Notes: generated from the sequence alone by a model not told the origin. A stretch of DNA of 64,000 nucleotides from Bacillus subtilis subsp. subtilis (GCA_021733645.1 JAHREJ010000002.1:84593-148592), one strand, 5' to 3'. Counted from the first letter of the stretch, positions 8,050-20,614 are shown. Numbers and translations are program-made.

Positions 8050-9468
8050 CTACATCAGCGCGTCGGCCAGGCGTGCGATGCCTTCACGGCTGCGCCGCCA
8101 GGTCGGGCGCTGGCGCCAGCTCTTGAGGTCCAGCTGGCGCGACTGCAGCAGGTAGTCGTTCTCGATCTGCAGCAGCTGCGCCACGATGCCGCGGTCGTAG
8201 CAGAGCATGCCGATCTCGGCATTGAGCGCGAACGAGCGGATGTCCAGGTTGATCGAGCCGACCAGGGCAATATCCTCATCCACGGTGAGGTGCTTGGCAT
8301 GCAGGAAACAGGGTTCGTACAGCGCGATGCGCACGCCACTGCGCAGCAGTTCATCGTAGTAGGCTTCCTGCGCCCACGCGGTGAGCCGCTGATTGCTGCT
8401 GGCCGACAGGATCAGCTGCACCTGCACGCCGGACAGCGCGGCGATGCGCAGCGCGCTGAGGGTGGCTTCGTCGGGCACGAAATACGGCGTGACCAGCACG
8501 ATCCGCCGGCGCGCCAGGTGGATCAGTGCATTGACCGCATCGCGCGCGTTGCTGAAGGGATACGCCGGGCCACTGGGCAGCAGCTGGGTGGCCACGTCGG
8601 CCGAGCACACCGGCACGGCGGTCAGCACGTCCAGGCGCTGGCCGGTTTCCATGTACCAGTCGCTGGCGAACACGGCTTCCAGGTGGGCCACGCCCGGGCC
8701 ACGTACGCGCGCCACCAGTTCCTTGTTGGGAAAGCCCGGCACGAATTCCGGTTGGGCCAGATTCTGCGACCCGATGTAGCCCACGCGGTTGTCGATCACC
8801 GCAATTTTGCGATGGTTGCGCAGGTCCATGCGCCCGCTGCGGCGCCAGCGCAGGCCGCCGGGCAGCATGGCGCGCACGTCCACCCCCAGCGCCTGCAGCC
8901 GCCGGCGGTAGTGGCGCAGGCCGCGCTTGGCGCCCACCGCATCCAGCAGCAGCCGGCAATGCACGCCACGCGCGGCAGCACGCTGCAGCGCCTGCACGAT
9001 CGCCTCGCCCACCGCATCGTCGAGCATCAGGTAATACAGCAGGTGGACGCGGTCGCGGGCCTGGTCGATGTCCTCGATCAGCGCCTGCAGCGAGGCGTCG
9101 TAGTCCACCAGCAGTTCCACCGCATTGCCGTGGATGGGCATGAAATCGCCCTGGCGTTCGATCAGCGGCACGATTTCGGCGGTGGCGGTGTCGGGCACCG
9201 GGGTCCAGCGCAGCGGCGGCTGCAGCGCCTGTTCTTCCCGGATTACCTGCGAGGCCTCGGCCTGGCGCTGCACGCGCTGCCGCGACAGCCACGGGTGGCC
9301 GAACAGCAGGTACAACGGCAACCCCAGCAGCGGCACGAACCCCACCAGCAGCAACCAGCTGCGCGCCGCGCCCGGCGTGGTGCGGGTGGGAATCCAGAAC
9401 AGCGCGGCCAGCCGGATCAGCCAATCCAGCATCAACAACCAGGAACCCAGCAGCCACTCGAACAGCAT
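8050..9468 (-). CDS. cls: Cardiolipin synthase, phospholipase D superfamily
   Basis: A protein of 472 residues (485 if the ATG at 9507 is used) that makes cardiolipin from phosphatidylglycerol at the inner membrane. Two N-terminal membrane helices are followed by two HKD catalytic motifs: HRKIAVIDNRVGYIGSQN and HAKHLTVDEDIALVGSIN. This two-helix, two-HKD layout and length match ClsA-type bacterial synthases. I chose the ATG at 9468 because the protein then begins MLFEWLLGSWLLMLDW, directly at the first helix; the upstream ATG adds 13 polar residues. Its upstream region holds a large composite repeat. Confidence 0.9.
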   Translation of the reverse strand: MLFEWLLGSWLLMLDWLIRLAALFWIPTRTTPGAARSWLLLVGFVPLLGLPLYLLFGHPWLSRQRVQRQAEASQVIREEQALQPPLRWTPVPDTATAEIVPLIERQGDFMPIHGNAVELLVDYDASLQALIEDIDQARDRVHLLYYLMLDDAVGEAIVQALQRAAARGVHCRLLLDAVGAKRGLRHYRRRLQALGVDVRAMLPGGLRWRRSGRMDLRNHRKIAVIDNRVGYIGSQNLAQPEFVPGFPNKELVARVRGPGVAHLEAVFASDWYMETGQRLDVLTAVPVCSADVATQLLPSGPAYPFSNARDAVNALIHLARRRIVLVTPYFVPDEATLSALRIAALSGVQVQLILSASSNQRLTAWAQEAYYDELLRSGVRIALYEPCFLHAKHLTVDEDIALVGSINLDIRSFALNAEIGMLCYDRGIVAQLLQIENDYLLQSRQLDLKSWRQRPTWRRSREGIARLADALM

Positions 9469-9532
9469 CGCGTCGCCCGTTGGAGGTGTTGGCAGGCATT
9501 CTGACATGGCCGGCGCATGCGACCGGTCTGGT

Positions 9533-9897
9533 GGCGTCTCCGATCGGGTCGGTCGCGAGCGTGAGGGCCCCGTAGCAGCCGGTAGGCCCCTGGCGCAAAT
9601 GTCCCCCGGCCGCGTTGCGGCCTCCTCCTTTACTTTGCCCAGAGGTCTACCGGCCGCTACGGGGCTCGGCTTTCGGTACGGGCGGGAAGCCGGACGTCTT
9701 TGAGGGCCGTCGGTGGGTCGGGCGCTGGGCCCCCTTGCCCTTTCCGGCGAATGTCCTCCGGCGTCGGCCTGCGGCCGCCCCCTCCTCCTTTACTTCGCCT
9801 CCAAGGGCAAGGGGGCCCAGCACCCGACCCACCGACGGCGGCGCCTGAAAAGCATCACAGCGCGCTTCGTGCTCACCATGCAGATGAGAGAAGAACC
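9533..9897. repeat. Composite inverted repeat, copy A (two long hairpins)
   Basis: Hairpin 1 has arms at 9566-9593 and 9639-9666 around a 45-nt loop; hairpin 2 has arms at 9706-9742 and 9803-9839, 37 nt with about one mismatch, around a 60-nt loop. Each loop holds a related module (AATGTCC, then CTCCTCCTTTACTT). A second copy lies at 49372-49736. The same outer sequence is seen in both (GTCTCCGATCGGG at the left end; GAAGAACC before an A-run at the right end). Short frames inside (KEEGAAAGRRRRTFAG-like) are by-products of the repeat, not genes. It occupies most of the gene-free stretch between cls and rpmG. Confidence 0.85.
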
Positions 9898-9929
9898 AAA
9901 AAAAACCCGCCACAAGGGCGGGTTTTTTC
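9898..9929 (-). terminator. Intrinsic terminator of rpmB-rpmG
   Basis: A stem of ACCCGCC and GGGCGGGT with a four-base loop is flanked by A8 on the left and T6 on the right, so it can act in both directions. It lies 27 bases beyond the rpmG stop and is the expected end of the ribosomal-protein transcript. Confidence 0.85.
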
Positions 9930-9956
9930 TTGGGGAAGCTCAAGCATCCTTGCGGA

Positions 9957-10121
9957 TTACTTGATCTTGCCTTCCTTGTACAGGACGTGCTTGCGCACGA
10001 CCGGATCGTACTTCAGGAATTCCATCTTCCCGGGGGTGTTCTTCTTGTTCTTGTCCGTCGTGTAGAAGTGGCCAGTGTTGGCCGTCGAAATCAGACGGAT
10101 CTTGTCGCGCTTGCCTGCCAT
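9957..10121 (-). CDS. rpmG: 50S ribosomal protein L33
   Basis: A 54-residue protein reading [20 protein letters not shown] and then [15 protein letters not shown] with the C-terminal [17 protein letters not shown]. This is the standard L33 of the large ribosomal subunit, of the type without zinc-binding cysteines. It follows rpmB by 13 bases, the usual rpmB-rpmG order, and ends just before an intrinsic terminator. The frame is too short to appear in most gene scans but the match is unmistakable. Confidence 0.97.
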   Translation of the reverse strand: MAGKRDKIRLISTANTGHFYTTDKNKKNTPGKMEFLKYDPVVRKHVLYKEGKIK

Positions 10122-10134
10122 GATCGTTTACTCC

Positions 10135-10371
10135 TCAGACCTTTTCGCCGCGCGCACGCAGCTCAGCCAGAACGGAATCGATACCGTTCTTGTCGATGGT
10201 GCGCAGGGCATGCGCGGAAACACGAAGCTTGACCCAGCGGTTCTCGCTGGCCACCCAGAAGCGGCGCTCGTGCAGGTTGGGCAGGAAACGACGACGGGTC
10301 TTGTTGTTGGCGTGCGAGACGTTGTTACCCGTCTGCACTCGCTTGCCGGAAACTTGGCATACGCGGGACAT
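10135..10371 (-). CDS. rpmB: 50S ribosomal protein L28
   Basis: A 78-residue protein starting [20 protein letters not shown], followed by [18 protein letters not shown] and ending in LRARGEKV, the classic L28 sequence. It is the first gene of the rpmB-rpmG pair. A sigma-70-like promoter can be seen about 170 bases upstream (10538-10566). Its only cysteine is Cys5, so it is of the zinc-independent type, matching L33 here. Confidence 0.97.
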   Translation of the reverse strand: MSRVCQVSGKRVQTGNNVSHANNKTRRRFLPNLHERRFWVASENRWVKLRVSAHALRTIDKNGIDSVLAELRARGEKV

Positions 10372-10676
10372 TGCGCACCTCGATGAAAGTAATTGTCAGC
10401 CCATAGCCCGGGCGACGGCGGCCTCGACGGTTTCCCGCCACACGTCATGAGAATCAAAGGGTTACGCTGTCTAGGACGGGCCGGATGACGTGTTCCCGGC
10501 CGCCGATCCAAAAATTTCTGGACACAGCGAGCCGCGCATTATGCCGCAGCTCCGGGGTCGGCGCAAGTTGTCCACAGGGCAGTCCCTGCCGGCCGTGGCC
10601 CTGCGGCCCCGTTGTGTTCGCATGGCCGCGCGCGGGCGGCGGCGATACTGGCCCTCCCTTCCCCCGGACGCCCACG
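10372..10676. other. Divergent gap between rpmB and the glycosyltransferase
   Basis: A 305-base gap between divergent genes. It contains the likely rpmB leader and promoter on the minus strand. I see no convincing gene in it. It includes an A-rich patch (CCAAAAATTTC at 10508-10519) that is unusual for this GC-rich DNA. Confidence 0.6.
10538..10566 (-). promoter_or_regulatory. Likely sigma-70 promoter of rpmB-rpmG
   Basis: On the minus strand TTGCGC (10566-10561) is separated by 17 bases from CATAAT (10543-10538), five of six matches to the -10 consensus. Transcription would start near 10530 and give a leader of about 160 bases before rpmB. Seen by eye only. Confidence 0.45.
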
Positions 10677-11891
10677 ATGCGGCTGCTGGCCCTGACCTAC
10701 GGCACCGAAGGCGATACCCGCCCGCTGGTGATGCTCTGCCACGGCCTGATCGCCGCCGGCCACGAGGTGTTGCTGCTGGCCGAGGGCGGCACCCTGGGCA
10801 GCGCACGCGCCCTGGACGTGCCGCATGCGGCGCTGGAGGGCGATATCCATGACGAGGTGGTGGCGCTGGTGTCGCGCGGCAACAACACGCTGGCCGCTTC
10901 GCGCGGGCTGGCCCGGATGGCACGCCGGCACGTGCCGGCGTGGATGCGCCAGGCCGATGCAGCGGTGGCCGGCTGCGACGCGGTGCTGACCGGCGGGCTG
11001 GCCGCCTTTGTGGGCATGAGCGTGGCCGAGCGCCACGGCCTGCCCGTCATCGGGGTCGGAATGATTCCGCTGACGCCCACGGCCGCCTTTCCCTCCCCGT
11101 TCCTGCCCCGGCTGCGCCTGCCCGGCATGCTGAACCGGCTCAGTTACCGGCTGGTCAACCAGGCCGTCTGGCGCACCTTCCGGCAGCCGATCAACCAGGC
11201 CCGGCACGCGCTTGGCATGCCCGCGCGGCACTCCCTCTGGCGCGACCTGCCCATGCTGTACGGCGTCTCGCCGAGCCTGCTGCCGCCGCCAGCGGACTGG
11301 CCGGCCAACCACCGAATCTGCGGCCAGTGGCGGCTGCCGGACCGCCCGTGGCAACCACCGCCGGACCTGCAGGCCTTCCTGGACGCCGGCCCGCCGCCGG
11401 TCTACCTCGGCTTTGGCAGCATGACCGGCTTCGATCGCAACCACGTGCTGCCCGCCCTGCTGGCCGCACTGGCGCCACGCCGGGTGCTGCTGTTTCCCGG
11501 CTGGGCAGGCCTGCCCGACGCGCCTTTGCCGCCCCAGGTATGCGTGGTCGGGCCGACCCCGCACGAGGCCCTGTTCCCGCGCTGCGCGCTGGTGATCCAC
11601 CACGGCGGCAGCGGCACCACCCATTCGGCCTGCCGGGCCGGGGTGCCGTCGCTGGTGATGCCGTTCGCGGCCGACCAGTTCTTCTGGGCGGCACGGTTGC
11701 AGGCATTGGGCGTGGCGCCGGCGGCGTTGTCGGCAAAGGGGTTGGATGCGGGCACGTTGGGGCGGGCGATCAGGTTTGCCGAGCAGGCCGAAACACGTGC
11801 ACAGGCTATGGGCCTGGGAAGTGCGATGGCCACGGAGAACGGGGTCGCCGACGCGGTTGATCTCATCCAACGATGGCTGGAGGGAAATTGA
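10677..11891 (+). CDS. Glycosyltransferase, GT1 (UDP-glycosyltransferase-like) family
   Basis: A 404-residue GT-B fold enzyme. The N terminus MRLLALTYGTEGDTRPLVML is the usual acceptor-side start with the GT[E/R]GD pattern, and the C-terminal half has the nucleotide-sugar signature FPRCALVIHHGGSGTTHSAC, then GVPSLVMPFAADQFFWA. This resembles YjiC/MGT-type enzymes that glycosylate small molecules, sterols or lipids. The true acceptor is unknown. It stands alone; the start at 10677 is preferred because upstream codons give no family similarity. Rhamnosyltransferase-type members are an alternative. Confidence 0.88.
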   Translation: MRLLALTYGTEGDTRPLVMLCHGLIAAGHEVLLLAEGGTLGSARALDVPHAALEGDIHDEVVALVSRGNNTLAASRGLARMARRHVPAWMRQADAAVAGCDAVLTGGLAAFVGMSVAERHGLPVIGVGMIPLTPTAAFPSPFLPRLRLPGMLNRLSYRLVNQAVWRTFRQPINQARHALGMPARHSLWRDLPMLYGVSPSLLPPPADWPANHRICGQWRLPDRPWQPPPDLQAFLDAGPPPVYLGFGSMTGFDRNHVLPALLAALAPRRVLLFPGWAGLPDAPLPPQVCVVGPTPHEALFPRCALVIHHGGSGTTHSACRAGVPSLVMPFAADQFFWAARLQALGVAPAALSAKGLDAGTLGRAIRFAEQAETRAQAMGLGSAMATENGVADAVDLIQRWLEGN

Positions 11892-11935
11892 TCGGCGCCA
11901 TGTAGAAAGACGTCACCAAGCTGTGACCGCGTCAT

Positions 11936-11966
11936 TTGACCGCCCCCGCATTGGGGCTGCTGTAAT
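11936..11966 (+). promoter_or_regulatory. Possible sigma-70 promoter for a small RNA or leader
   Basis: TTGACC (11936-11941) and TGTAAT (11961-11966) resemble the -35 and -10 boxes. The 19-base spacing is longer than ideal. Transcription would start around 11973 and meet a strong terminator at 12023-12048. Confidence 0.4.
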
Positions 11967-11972
11967 GGCCCC

Positions 11973-12048
11973 ACGACCCCGCCCTCACCGTCGTCATTCA
12001 GTTGACCAAACGGCTTGGGACGAAAAAACCGCCGAAAGGCGGTTTTTT
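11973..12048 (+). ncRNA. Candidate small RNA with C-rich 5' part
   Basis: A segment of about 76 nt between a promoter-like sequence and an intrinsic terminator, with no open frame. The 5' portion is rich in short C-runs (CCCCACGACCCCGCCC). C-rich loops are a feature of some regulatory RNAs in Xanthomonas, but I cannot assign this to a known family. It could instead be an attenuated leader of the NYN gene that starts 22 bases after the terminator. Confidence 0.35.
12023..12048 (+). terminator. Strong intrinsic terminator
   Basis: AAAAAACCGCC-GAAA-GGCGGTTTTTT, a perfect stem with a GAAA tetraloop and a T6 run on the plus strand (A6 on the other side, so possibly bidirectional). It lies downstream of the glycosyltransferase gene and just upstream of the broken NYN gene. 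Confidence 0.85.
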
Positions 12049-12069
12049 CATGCCCGAAGGAATGTGTGC

Positions 12070-12770
12070 ATGAGTGAAACCACCGCCGTCTACGTGGATG
12101 GCGACAACTTCTACTACGGCCGCCTCCGGGGACGCCCCACAAGTGGATCGATATGGTGGCGTTGTTCGAGCGCCTGGTGCACGAACAGAACCCTGCGTCG
12201 AAGGTGACCCTGGTCAGGTACTTCAGTGCCTTCTGCCTCGCCCGGTTTTCGACCCACGGCAATGCATCGACGATCGCCCAGGACAGTTTTCTGCGCGGGC
12301 ACGAGGCACGCCACGGGCTGCGCTTCCAGAAGACGATGGGGACCCATACGCATGACCGCAGCGGGACAAAGATGCCGCGATATGTGGATGGCGTAGCGTT
12401 CGACCGTTCCGACCGGGCGAAGGTCTGGAAGCTCGAGGAAAAGCAGACGGATGTGAACATTGCGCTGGCCATGTATCGCGATGCAGCGTCGGGGAGATTC
12501 TCGGAGCTGGTTGTGTGCTCCAACGACAGTGATGTCGAACCGGTGCGACGTGCCATAAAGGAAGATTTCCCCGGCATTCGCCTAGGGGTGATCCCCCCTA
12601 GGCCAGCACCGATGGCAGGCGCCACGTCCCACAGGAACATGATGTCATCGTTGTCGGACAACGCGCACTGGACGCGCAGCCACATCCATGACGAAGAACT
12701 GGCAGCCTGCCAATTGCCTGATCGGATCCGGACCGGCAAGAAGCCCATCGACAAACCGGCGTACGGGTAA
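12070..12770 (+). pseudogene. NYN-domain protein gene broken by a one-base frameshift
   Basis: Two overlapping frames together make one NYN (PIN-like) ribonuclease-type protein of about 233 residues. Frame one starts MSETTAVYVDGDNFYYGRL, with the NYN motif VDGDNFYYG, and loses sense after about 12128. The second frame resumes with TPHKWIDMVALFERLVHEQ and continues to the stop, carrying the later acidic motif VVCSNDSDVEPV. Adding one base in the GGGG run near 12127-12130 would restore the reading frame. NYN proteins usually cut or bind RNA with clustered Asp residues. Whether this is a real mutation or a sequencing error is unknown. Base composition looks less GC-rich than the neighbours, which hints at transfer. 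Confidence 0.75.
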
Positions 12771-12831
12771 CGCGGCAGGCACGCCATTGCATGCCTGCCG
12801 CAGGGTGCATCACCCAACCAACGGTCGGGTG

Positions 12832-17010
<4,179 letters not shown>

Positions 17011-17014
<4 letters not shown>

Positions 17015-18306
17015 CGGCGGTCCTCCGTGGACACAGCGTCGGTAGCGGGGGGGTCGCCGGCGGCGACCATGCTCTGGCCGGTGAGGCGCTGGATTTCGAT
17101 CAGGGCCGTCTGCGCGGCGATGGCAGCGTCCAGCTGGCGCTGGCGTGCTTCGATACGCATGGCCTGCAGCTGCGCCCATTCCATGTAGCTGATGGCACCG
17201 GCCCGCCAGGCCTTTTCGGCGGCGTTCTCGGCACGTTTCAGTTGCGGCAGTACGTCGCGTGCCATACGCGTGACCTGCAATCGCGAGGTCAGGTAGCGGC
17301 CGTGTGCCTCGGCCAGGGTGGCGTACAGCTGCAGCGCGCGCGATTCGCGTTCGACGCTGTTGAGCGCCAGTTCGGCCTCGGCGGCGCGGATCTCCGGCGC
17401 GGCGCGGGCAACACTGCCCAGCGGCACGCTGAAGCCGGCCACAAAGGCGGTGTCACGGCTGTCGCGGTTGTTGCGCACACCCACCTGCCAGTTGAAGTCC
17501 GGCCGCGCCTGGGTGCGTGCCAGCTGCACCTGGGCCTGGCGGATGCGACGTTCACCGGCCAGCACCGCCAGTTCCGGGGTGCGCTCCAGTTCGTCGGCCA
17601 GTACGGCAAATTCCTGCAGCGCGGGCAGCTGCATCGGGTCCCCGCTCACCACGTCGAAGCCGGGATCGCGCTGCTTCCACAATGCAGACAACGCCGCCCG
17701 CGCGGACTGATCCATCTGCCGGGCACGATCACGGTCCAGTTCGGCCTGGGCCAGCATGGCCTGGGCGGTCATCAGCACCGATTCGGGTGACGCCCCTGCC
17801 TGCAGGCGCAGGCGGGCGGCCGCGACGGCGCGTTTGCGCTGCTCGATATCGGTCTGGGCAATGGCCAGCTGCTGGCGTGCCTCGGTAACGGCCAGGTAGC
17901 GGCGCGCCACTTCGGCCATCAGGTCCAGCCGCGCGGTTTCGCGCTGCGGGGCCAGGCTGTCCAGGTTGGCCTGGGCCACGGCGCGGCGCGCATCCAGCTT
18001 GCCACCGCGTTCAAGCACACCGGCCAGGGTGACGGTGAGCTCGGCGGCGTTGAAGCCGCTGGCATCGCCGCTGCCCAGGGCATTTTCCAGATCCACGCCC
18101 ACCGTCAGCGGCGGGCGCAACCCGGCGGCGTCGCGGCGCGCTTCCCAGATCGGGCGTTGCGCGCCGGCCAGGCGCAGGTCGGGGTGGTATTGGGCAACGC
18201 GCGCGATGGCGTCGTCGAGGGTCAACGGGTCAGGCGTTCTCGCACCCTGCGCAGACACGCAGGGCACGAACGCGAAGGCAGCCAAGGCTGCCAGGCGCAT
18301 CCACAT
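17011..18306 (-). CDS. czcC: Outer-membrane efflux channel, TolC/CzcC family
   Basis: A 431-residue TolC-type outer-membrane factor with a signal peptide (MWMRLAALAAFAFVPCVSAQG). Two repeats of alpha-hairpin and beta segments can be followed, with LTLDDAIARVAQYHPDLRLA near the start and AISYMEWAQLQAMRIEARQ in the second repeat. It carries cations from the CzcAB pump out of the cell. It is the first of the three pump genes on this strand; translation is coupled to czcB by an ATGA overlap. Substrate is inferred from CzcA. Confidence 0.92.
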
Positions 18307-18363
18307 GGGGACATCTCCAGATAACGGTTCAGATGGACAACGGCGGCGCGCGGCCGCGTGGCA

Positions 18364-18729
18364 TCAGGACGCTATCGGGGGGCGCAGCACGCTCTCGGGC
18401 GGCTGGGTGCGCAGTTGCGCCGCCAGGCTGGACGGCACCGCGTGGGCGGGCGCATCGGGCAATACCCACGGCAGTGACGCCATCGGCAACACGCCGCCGT
18501 GGCCGTGGCAATGGCCGCAATGCACCAGGGTGTGCAGCAGGTCGCTGCCGTCGTGGTCGGGGCCTTCGCCGGCGGCATCATCGGCCAGGTGCCCGGCATC
18601 GGCATGCAGGCTGATGTGGATGTCGGCCAGGGCCGACGCCGTGGCCGTGCCGAACACGCCCAAGCCAACGGCCACCAGCATCAGCAGGCGCAGCAGCAGG
18701 GTCGGTCGGGGGCGGGCATGGCGGAACAT
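18364..18729 (-). CDS. Small Cys/His-rich secreted protein, CzcI-like
   Basis: A 121-residue protein with a signal or membrane segment (LLLRLLMLVAVGLGVFGTATASA) followed by a periplasmic part with a dense Cys/His motif, HTLVHCGHCHGHGG, and several Asp/His residues (HADAGHLADDAAGEGPDHDG). It precedes czcC by 57 bases on the same strand. In Cupriavidus the czcCBA genes are preceded by czcI, a small secreted regulator with His/Cys groups; this protein has the same place, size and style, so a CzcI-like metal sensor or buffer is inferred. Similarity is by layout, not by a clear sequence match. DUF2946-type proteins are an alternative name. Confidence 0.6.
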   Translation of the reverse strand: MFRHARPRPTLLLRLLMLVAVGLGVFGTATASALADIHISLHADAGHLADDAAGEGPDHDGSDLLHTLVHCGHCHGHGGVLPMASLPWVLPDAPAHAVPSSLAAQLRTQPPESVLRPPIAS

Positions 18730-18795
18730 GCCGGCAGGGTAGCGGGCGGCGCGCGCGTTACACAATCGCAGCCGCGCGCGACGGTTCACGTTGAC

Positions 18796-18822
18796 GGGGT
18801 CGGCCGCGGAGCGACCGACCCC
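18796..18822. terminator. Hairpin after the DUF885 gene
   Basis: GGGGTCGG and CCGACCCC form an 8-bp stem with an 11-base loop between the DUF885 stop and the czcI-like start. No T-run follows, so it may be a weak terminator or a degenerate REP element. Confidence 0.35.
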
Positions 18823-18829
18823 GCGACAC

Positions 18830-20614
18830 TCAGCCGGCGGCCTTGCGCTGGGCGATGTAGGCCTGGATCTGCGCCTCCAGCACCGGCAGCGGCACCGAGC
18901 CCTGCTTGAGCACGGCATCGTGGAAGGACTTCACGTCGAAACGCTCGCCCAGTTCCTGCTCGGCCTGCGCGCGCAGGCGCACGATGGCGATCTCGCCCAG
19001 CTTGTAGCTCAACGCCTGGCCCGGCCAGGAGATGTAGCGGTCCACTTCGGTGGTCACTTCATGCTCGCTCAGCGCGGTGTGGTCGCGCAGGTAGGCGATG
19101 GCCTGTTCGCGGCTCCAGCCCTTGTGGTGCACGCCGGTATCGATCACCAGGCGCGCGGCGCGCCACATTTCGTAGGTCAGGCGGCCGAAATCCTCATACG
19201 GGGTTTCGTAGATGCCCATTTCCACGCCGAGCTTCTCGCAGTACAGGCCCCAGCCCTCGCCATAGGCGGAGATGTAGGCATTGCGGCGGAACTCGGGTTG
19301 CTGGCCCTGTTCGGCGGCCAGTGCGCCCTGCAACGCATGGCCTGGATCGGATTCGTGCAGGGTCAGCGCCGGCAGGTTGTACAGCGGGCGCGCCGGCAGG
19401 TTGTAGGTGTTGAGCCAGTAGGTGCCCATGCCGCCACGGCCGGCGGTCCAGAACGGGGCGATGTCCGGCGGCACCGGCACGATGGTGAAGCGTGCGCGCG
19501 GCAGCGTCATGTACTTGCCGATCACCCCGTCCACGCGCTTGGAGATCCATGCGGCACGGTGCAGCAGCTCGTCGGGGGTCTTGGCGTAGAACTGCGGGTC
19601 GGTGCGCAGGAAGGTGAGGAACTCGGCGAAGCTGCCCTTGAACTGCACCTGTTCGATGACGCCGTTCATTTCCTTCTGGATGCGGGCCACTTCCTTCAGG
19701 CCGATCTCGTGGATCTGCTGCGGGGTCAGGTCCAGCGTGGTGTACTGGTGGATCTGCTGCTTGTAGTACGCCTTCCCGCCCGGCATCGCTTCGGCAGCCA
19801 GGGTGGTGCGTGCCTGCGGCACGTATTCGTTGACGAAGAAGGTACGCAGCGTGGCGAACGCCGGCACCACGCTGGCACTGATGGCCTGGCGCGCCTGTGC
19901 CTGCAGCTGCGCCTGCTCGGCTGCGGGGATGCTGGCGGGCAGCTTCTTGAACGGCGCATACAGCGGTGAGGCGGTCGGGTCCTTGAGCTCGGACACGGTG
20001 GCAATGGAGACCTCGCGGCCATCCAGCACCGCACGCGGCACGCTGAAACCGCGCTTGAGCCCGGCGCGCATGTTCTCGGTCTGCTGGCCGAAGTAGCGCG
20101 GCACATCGTTGAGGCGCGCGATGTAGTTGCGGTAGTCCTTGGCGGTCTTCATCTCGCGGCGCGCCATGAAGGACAGGTTGGACCAGAAGGAGGAATCGGC
20201 GTTGAACGGCATTTCATAGCCGCCCAGGCGTACCTCGGCAGCCAGGTTGAACACCTGGTCGCGGTAGATGGCGTAGTTGATCTGGTTGTCGGCCGACAGC
20301 GCCTTGGGGTCGACCTTGTCGAGTTTGGCCAGCACCTCGTCCCATACCTTCAAGCGTGCCTGCTGGGCGGCAGCGCCCACGTCGGGCATGCGGGTGGCAT
20401 TGGCCGGGCCATCGCCATCTTCGCTGGCTTCACCGCCGCCTTCCTGGCGCCACTTCCATTCGGTTTCGTAGATGCTGCGGAACTGCGCGTCCGCGGCGCT
20501 TTGGGCGGCCAGGCTGGCCGGGGCGGCAGCCGGGGCGGCCGGTGGCGCGGCCAGGGCAGCGCCCGCAGGCAGGGCCAGGGCGAGCAGCAACGCGGTAACA
20601 AGGGGCGATTTCAC
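18830..20614 (-). CDS. DUF885 family secreted metallopeptidase-like protein
   Basis: A 594-residue exported protein with a clear signal peptide (SPLVTALLLALALPAGAALA) and an Ala/Pro-rich stretch before the mature domain. The DUF885 domain holds the likely zinc site HESDPGH (residues 420-426) and the downstream acidic group YGEGWGLYCE (451-460). DUF885 members are predicted periplasmic metallopeptidases; their substrates are mostly unknown. Length is normal for the family. It is probably transcribed alone; the upstream 200 bases contain a REP-like palindrome. Confidence 0.88.
   Translation of the reverse strand: MKSPLVTALLLALALPAGAALAAPPAAPAAAPASLAAQSAADAQFRSIYETEWKWRQEGGGEASEDGDGPANATRMPDVGAAAQQARLKVWDEVLAKLDKVDPKALSADNQINYAIYRDQVFNLAAEVRLGGYEMPFNADSSFWSNLSFMARREMKTAKDYRNYIARLNDVPRYFGQQTENMRAGLKRGFSVPRAVLDGREVSIATVSELKDPTASPLYAPFKKLPASIPAAEQAQLQAQARQAISASVVPAFATLRTFFVNEYVPQARTTLAAEAMPGGKAYYKQQIHQYTTLDLTPQQIHEIGLKEVARIQKEMNGVIEQVQFKGSFAEFLTFLRTDPQFYAKTPDELLHRAAWISKRVDGVIGKYMTLPRARFTIVPVPPDIAPFWTAGRGGMGTYWLNTYNLPARPLYNLPALTLHESDPGHALQGALAAEQGQQPEFRRNAYISAYGEGWGLYCEKLGVEMGIYETPYEDFGRLTYEMWRAARLVIDTGVHHKGWSREQAIAYLRDHTALSEHEVTTEVDRYISWPGQALSYKLGEIAIVRLRAQAEQELGERFDVKSFHDAVLKQGSVPLPVLEAQIQAYIAQRKAAG

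Noticed and set aside
4024..9504. A plus-strand open frame of 1826 codons opposite uvrD, the FAD-binding protein and cls
   Set aside because: It is antisense to three well-supported genes. GC-rich DNA gives long frames on the opposite strand. Its sequence is low in order, rich in His, Gln and Arg, and matches no family I know.
9647..9943. Short frames such as GEVKEEGAAAGRRRRTFAG inside the composite repeats
   Set aside because: They are translations of the repeat loop that recur in both copies in mirrored form; no ribosome context or conservation beyond the DNA repeat.
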